From Verrucomicrobiota bacterium (GTDB taxonomy: Bacteria > Verrucomicrobiota > Verrucomicrobiia > Verrucomicrobiales > DEV007): a DNA stretch of 10,187 nt. The DNA is taken from contig JAHDCN010000092.1 of the NCBI GenBank assembly GCA_020629815.1, forward strand, positions 1 through 10,187. The letters are read 5' to 3'. Under the pieces are notes generated by a model. It had not been told where the DNA came from and did not search any database. It was given only the letters and a program-made list of their open reading frames with translations. This document shows, in pieces, positions 7,301 through 10,187 of this stretch; positions within the stretch are counted from its first letter, which is position 1; each line of letters starts with the position of its first letter. Made by a program: the position numbers and the translations under genes.

Positions 7301-9067
7301 TTACATTTTCTCGATGGTGCGAATACCGAGCAGTCCCAGTCCACATTTCAATACCCGTCCTGTCAATTCACAAAGCATGAGTCGGGTATCCCTGACTGCG
7401 CCTTCTGATTGCAGGACCGGACAGGCTTCCCAGAATTTGTGATAACTGGTCGCCACTTCGTAAAGATAAGCGGCCAGCGCGTTCGGGCGAAAATCAGAAA
7501 GAACCGATGGCACGACTTCGCCAAACTGAGCCAGTTTCAAAACAAGATTCTTCTCTGCCTGTTCGGTCAGTTTGATTTCACCGCCTTCTTCAAAGTCCTT
7601 GCCCATTTTGCGGAAAATCGCCCGGGTCCGGACATACGCATTCAGCAGGTAGGGAGCAGTGTTACCTTTCAGGGCAAGCATCGTGTCCCAATCGAAAACA
7701 TAATCGGTCATCCGGAACTGACTCAGCTCGGCATACTTCACTGCTCCGATGCCGATGGCTTCGGCAATGTCGGCTTTCTCTTCATCCGAAAGCTCCGGAT
7801 TCTTCTCTTCGATAATCGCGCGGGCCCGATCTACCGATTCGTTGAGTACATCGACCAGCTGCACGGATTCGCCATCCCGGGTGCGAAGCATCCGACGATC
7901 TTTGCCGAGGATGCTGCCAAAAGGAATAAACTGAAGATCGGTTTCGATGCCGCGTCGCTCAGTGGTGGCGAAAAGCTGATTGAAGTGCAGCTGCTGTGGT
8001 GCACCGACGACATACCAGATGGAATCGGCCCCAAATTCGCTGATTCGGTAATCGACCGTAGCAAGGTCAGTGGTGCCATAGAGAAAGCCGCCGTCTGACT
8101 TGCGGATCAAAAAGGGCAGGGGAACCCACTCGTCGTTTTCGTTTTTGTAAAAGGGATCGTCTTTCTTCTCCGCCTTATTGTCAGAGAACACACAGATGGC
8201 ACCGTCGGATTCTTCCGCGATTCCTTCCTCTACCAGTTTCTCGACCAGGGGGCCGAGTTGGTCATTGTAGAAACTCTCGCCGAGCCAGTGATCAAAATGC
8301 ACATCGAGGCGGTCGTAAATTTTCTGCAAACCCTGACGAGACAGCTCGATGCATTTTTCCCAGATCGCCAGATTCTCTTCGTCGCCGCCCTGCAGCTTCA
8401 CCAGTTCGCCTTTGCAGGTTTCCCGGAAATGAAGATCGGCCTTAGCCTTGCTGTTAACTTCGCGATAGACCCGAACCAATTCCTCGATCGGTTGCTCTTC
8501 CATCGCGTCGTGATTGAGGATGTTTTTCCAACCCCAGAGAATCATGCCGAACTGAGTGCCCCAGTCACCGATGTGATTATCGGCAATGACCTTGTGCCCG
8601 AGAAAGCCGGCAATTCTTGCCAGAGAGTCTCCGATAATGGTGCTTCGAATGTGGCCCACATGCATGGGCTTGGCGACATTCGGCGCGGAGAAATCGATGA
8701 CGATCGTCTTCTCCGGCTCGGCTGCTCCGACGCCCAGCTTTTTAGCATCCGCCAGCAAGTCAGCGAGGCGGTTCTCCAGAGCAGCGCTCGACAGTCGAAA
8801 ATTGATAAATCCCGGTCCGGCAATTTCCGGTGCATCACAGATGTCACCTGCCTCAAATGCTTCGATGATTTCGGCAGCCAGTTCACGCGGATTGCGTTTC
8901 ACTCGCTTGGCCAGAACCATGGCTACATTCGATTGGTAGTCGCCAAACTGCGGATTCTGCGACTGGTCAATATCCGCCTGGAATCCCTCAGGAAGATCGT
9001 CGGAAGAGACGACTTTCGAGAGAGCTTCGTTCAGCTTTTGAGAGAGGATTTGAGCAAACGTTTGCAT
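7301..9067 (-). CDS. argS: Arginyl-tRNA synthetase
   Basis: A class I aminoacyl-tRNA synthetase joining arginine to tRNA(Arg), cytoplasmic and essential. 588 residues from the ATG at 9067. The N-terminal additional domain covers about 1-110 (FGDYQSNVAMVLAK, PGFINF). The HIGH motif is present as H136-V-G-H139 in FSAPNVAKPMHVGHIRSTIIGD, followed by DNHIGDWGTQFG, both hallmarks of ArgS. The KMSKS position is degenerate, as in most bacterial ArgS, and reads LGKDRRMLRTRDGESV. The anticodon-binding DALR domain ends the protein (YLLNAYVRTRAIFRKMG onward). An alternative ATG at 9088 would add seven residues (MLTHYFR); I prefer 9067 because MQTFAQILSQKLNEAL aligns with the usual N-terminus, but neither start has a clear Shine-Dalgarno sequence. 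The gene lies 66 bp behind the EIIA gene and is probably cotranscribed with it and with the MoxR gene. Confidence 0.97.
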   Translation of the reverse strand: MQTFAQILSQKLNEALSKVVSSDDLPEGFQADIDQSQNPQFGDYQSNVAMVLAKRVKRNPRELAAEIIEAFEAGDICDAPEIAGPGFINFRLSSAALENRLADLLADAKKLGVGAAEPEKTIVIDFSAPNVAKPMHVGHIRSTIIGDSLARIAGFLGHKVIADNHIGDWGTQFGMILWGWKNILNHDAMEEQPIEELVRVYREVNSKAKADLHFRETCKGELVKLQGGDEENLAIWEKCIELSRQGLQKIYDRLDVHFDHWLGESFYNDQLGPLVEKLVEEGIAEESDGAICVFSDNKAEKKDDPFYKNENDEWVPLPFLIRKSDGGFLYGTTDLATVDYRISEFGADSIWYVVGAPQQLHFNQLFATTERRGIETDLQFIPFGSILGKDRRMLRTRDGESVQLVDVLNESVDRARAIIEEKNPELSDEEKADIAEAIGIGAVKYAELSQFRMTDYVFDWDTMLALKGNTAPYLLNAYVRTRAIFRKMGKDFEEGGEIKLTEQAEKNLVLKLAQFGEVVPSVLSDFRPNALAAYLYEVATSYHKFWEACPVLQSEGAVRDTRLMLCELTGRVLKCGLGLLGIRTIEKM

Positions 9068-9133
9068 GCGAAAATAATGGGTCAGCATTGTAGGCCCACT
9101 TTCGCTGTATGCTACGAAAAGATGAAACAGGTC

Positions 9134-9595
9134 TCAGCCGTCTTTCTGCGAAAGAACATCTAAAATTTGATCGGCTGTTTCCGCTTCCCCGAGTCGGGTT
9201 CGGGTATCGGCGCTGTTTAGAATTCGCGCGATTGCTGCGAGGGTTTTCAGATGGGTTCCGTATTGCGACTTCGGAACAATAAACAGAACGACAAAATGAA
9301 CGGGAGCCCGGTCAAGGGCGCAGAACTCAATACCTTTGGTCGAACGTCCGAAAACGGTGAGCACCTCATCGATGTCTTCCAGAAAACAGTGAGGAATGGC
9401 AATGCCGCCTCCGATTCCGGTACTGCGTTGCTTTTCCCGATCATGAAGAGCCTCGACAGCGTCGCTCTCCTGGGATTCTGCGAGAAACCCCGATTGAACC
9501 AGATGAGCAACGAGTTCATCGATTGCCGGAAATTGCTCATCAGATTGCATTTCTGCAACCACCCGTTCCGGGCTGAGTAGAGAAGCCAAAGTCAT
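9134..9595 (-). CDS. PTS EIIA domain protein (fructose/nitrogen-regulatory type)
   Basis: 153 residues forming a single PTS EIIA type-2 domain. The phosphorylated histidine is H69 in GIGGGIAIPHC; the supporting histidine is probably H115 in YGTHLKTLAAIARIL. LFIVPKS at 104-110 is the usual core strand. EIIA domains take phosphate from HPr and pass it to a sugar EIIB, or, in the PtsN branch, act as a free regulator by binding partners. No EIIB, EIIC, HPr or EI gene is in this window, so a regulatory role is more likely than transport, but this is inferred from context only. It is the first gene of the leftward argS arm. No Shine-Dalgarno sequence is obvious; a small inverted repeat lies 13 bp before the ATG. 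Confidence 0.9.
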   Translation of the reverse strand: MTLASLLSPERVVAEMQSDEQFPAIDELVAHLVQSGFLAESQESDAVEALHDREKQRSTGIGGGIAIPHCFLEDIDEVLTVFGRSTKGIEFCALDRAPVHFVVLFIVPKSQYGTHLKTLAAIARILNSADTRTRLGEAETADQILDVLSQKDG

Positions 9596-9608
9596 GTGCA
9601 GGAAAAGG

Positions 9609-9626
9609 GGCAGTCAATTCACTGCC
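9609..9626 (-). promoter_or_regulatory. Small inverted repeat in the EIIA leader
   Basis: GGCAGT (9609-9614) and ACTGCC (9621-9626) are perfect 6-bp arms around CAATTC. The repeat lies 13 bp upstream of the EIIA ATG. It could be an operator or leader hairpin. On the minus strand it is followed by CCTTTT, too weak for a terminator. Short arms make chance possible. Confidence 0.3.
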
Positions 9627-9633
9627 GAAGCAA

Positions 9634-9661
9634 TAAATAAGCTCGGACGGGAGCGGTTCAA
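9634..9661 (-). promoter_or_regulatory. Weak candidate promoter for EIIA-argS-MoxR
   Basis: On the minus strand TTGAAC (9661-9656) and TATTTA (9639-9634) are 16 bp apart, about 40 bp upstream of the EIIA ATG. The -35 is reasonable and the -10 poor. The 127-bp region 9596-9722 must hold divergent promoters for EIIA and the phosphatase; for the latter TTTACA (9685-9690) with TATTGG (9710-9715) is an even weaker guess that would leave almost no leader. Confidence 0.25.
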
Positions 9662-9722
9662 GCCACAATTTCCTGCTTTGCTACTTTACATTTTCCGCTT
9701 CGCCGTTCCTATTGGTCAGACC

Positions 9723-10187
9723 ATGAAAAAGCGCGTTCTGTTCATATGCACCGGCAATGTCTGTCGGAGTCCTATGGCCGAAGGTCTGTTTCGCAAGATG
9801 GTTGAGGATGCGAATGCTGATATCGAAGTTGGTTCAGCTGGAATTGGAGCGATGGATGGCATGCCGCCGAGCCGGAATTCGGTGACGGCCATGAAAGAGG
9901 AGGGCATCGATATCGCTCACCAAACCAGTATGCAGCTGCGCCCCGAGACAGTGGAAAATTCGACCCATATTTTTGGTATGGGACGCAATCATTGTGAGGC
10001 GATCCGTGCCTATTTTCCGGAAGCAGCAGAGAAAGTATTTGTTCTAAGGGAGTTCATTGTTGATGACGAATCCCTCGATCTCGAAGTGCCCGACCCGATT
10101 GGTGGGGACGAAGAGGAATACCAATTGACCCGCAATTTGATCAAAGAAGCCATGCCTTCGATTTTGCGATTTGTTCAGACTGGGGAT
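9723..10187 (+). CDS. Low-molecular-weight protein tyrosine phosphatase-like protein, cut by the right edge
   Basis: 155 residues visible, with no stop before the edge. The P-loop is C9-T-G-N-V-C-R15-S16 in LFICTGNVCRSPMAEGLF, the CX5R(S/T) signature of the family. The general acid lies in the loop VPDPIGGDEEEYQ, which has the expected DP motif near the C-terminus. SAGIGAMDGMPPSRNSVTAMKEEGIDI matches the family's SAG...P...A...GID pattern. The enzyme dephosphorylates phosphotyrosine or related phosphoesters in the cytoplasm; relatives include arginine phosphatases and arsenate reductases, so the substrate is open. Family length is about 140-160, so the gene is nearly complete unless it is fused to something downstream. 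It is divergent from the EIIA gene. The ATG has no visible Shine-Dalgarno sequence, and the sequence before it reads ATTGGTCAGACC. Confidence 0.92.
   Translation, partial: MKKRVLFICTGNVCRSPMAEGLFRKMVEDANADIEVGSAGIGAMDGMPPSRNSVTAMKEEGIDIAHQTSMQLRPETVENSTHIFGMGRNHCEAIRAYFPEAAEKVFVLREFIVDDESLDLEVPDPIGGDEEEYQLTRNLIKEAMPSILRFVQTGD

Noticed and set aside
8258..9163. 301-codon open frame on the plus strand
   Set aside because: It lies opposite argS, whose HVGH and DALR motifs are intact. The plus-strand product has no recognisable motifs, so it is a shadow frame.
1..10187. CRISPR arrays, tRNA or rRNA genes, insertion sequences, prophage genes
   Set aside because: No direct-repeat array, tRNA-like cloverleaf, transposase or integrase was seen on either strand. 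Nearly all sequence is explained by the listed genes.

Overview
The window looks like the chromosome of a PVC-group bacterium, most likely Verrucomicrobiota with Planctomycetota as the alternative. The main evidence is a paired DUF1552 protein and a multi-domain DUF1587/DUF1595/DUF1592/DUF1588/DUF1585 c-type cytochrome, a combination heavily expanded in that group, beside a secreted CSPTR-type sulfatase. Base composition is near 50% G+C by eye. Strong Shine-Dalgarno sequences are scarce. Coding density is high and no gap between genes exceeds about 130 bases.

Layout, right to left, since nearly everything is on the minus strand. At the right edge a low-molecular-weight protein tyrosine phosphatase-like gene (9723 to edge) runs on the plus strand. 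It diverges from a 127-bp intergenic region. The other arm starts with a PTS EIIA domain protein (9134-9595), followed by arginyl-tRNA synthetase argS (7301-9067) and a MoxR-type AAA+ ATPase (6350-7291) 9 bp behind it. This is the housekeeping half.

The left half is accessory. It holds a Tat-exported DUF1552 protein (5034-6281), the DUF1592-type cytochrome (2480-4987), a tight two-gene pair of an unrecognised protein (1917-2468) and an AbiEii/DUF6036-like nucleotidyltransferase (1331-1912), and a secreted formylglycine sulfatase (1 to 1334, running off the left edge). All five genes share one strand. Gaps are 46, 11 and 4 bp, then a 4-bp overlap, so they may be one transcript.

The most striking structure is a 24-bp palindromic repeat present as an inverted pair (4951-4974 and 4999-5022) around the best start codon of the cytochrome gene. 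In the mRNA the arms can form a fully paired 24-bp stem, the single difference being a G-U wobble, with the AUG at nucleotides 12-14 of a 24-nt loop. Each arm can also fold alone into an 8-bp hairpin, leaving the AUG open. One arm encodes part of the signal peptide. The second point of interest is the nucleotidyltransferase pair, which resembles toxin-antitoxin architecture and is translationally coupled to the sulfatase.
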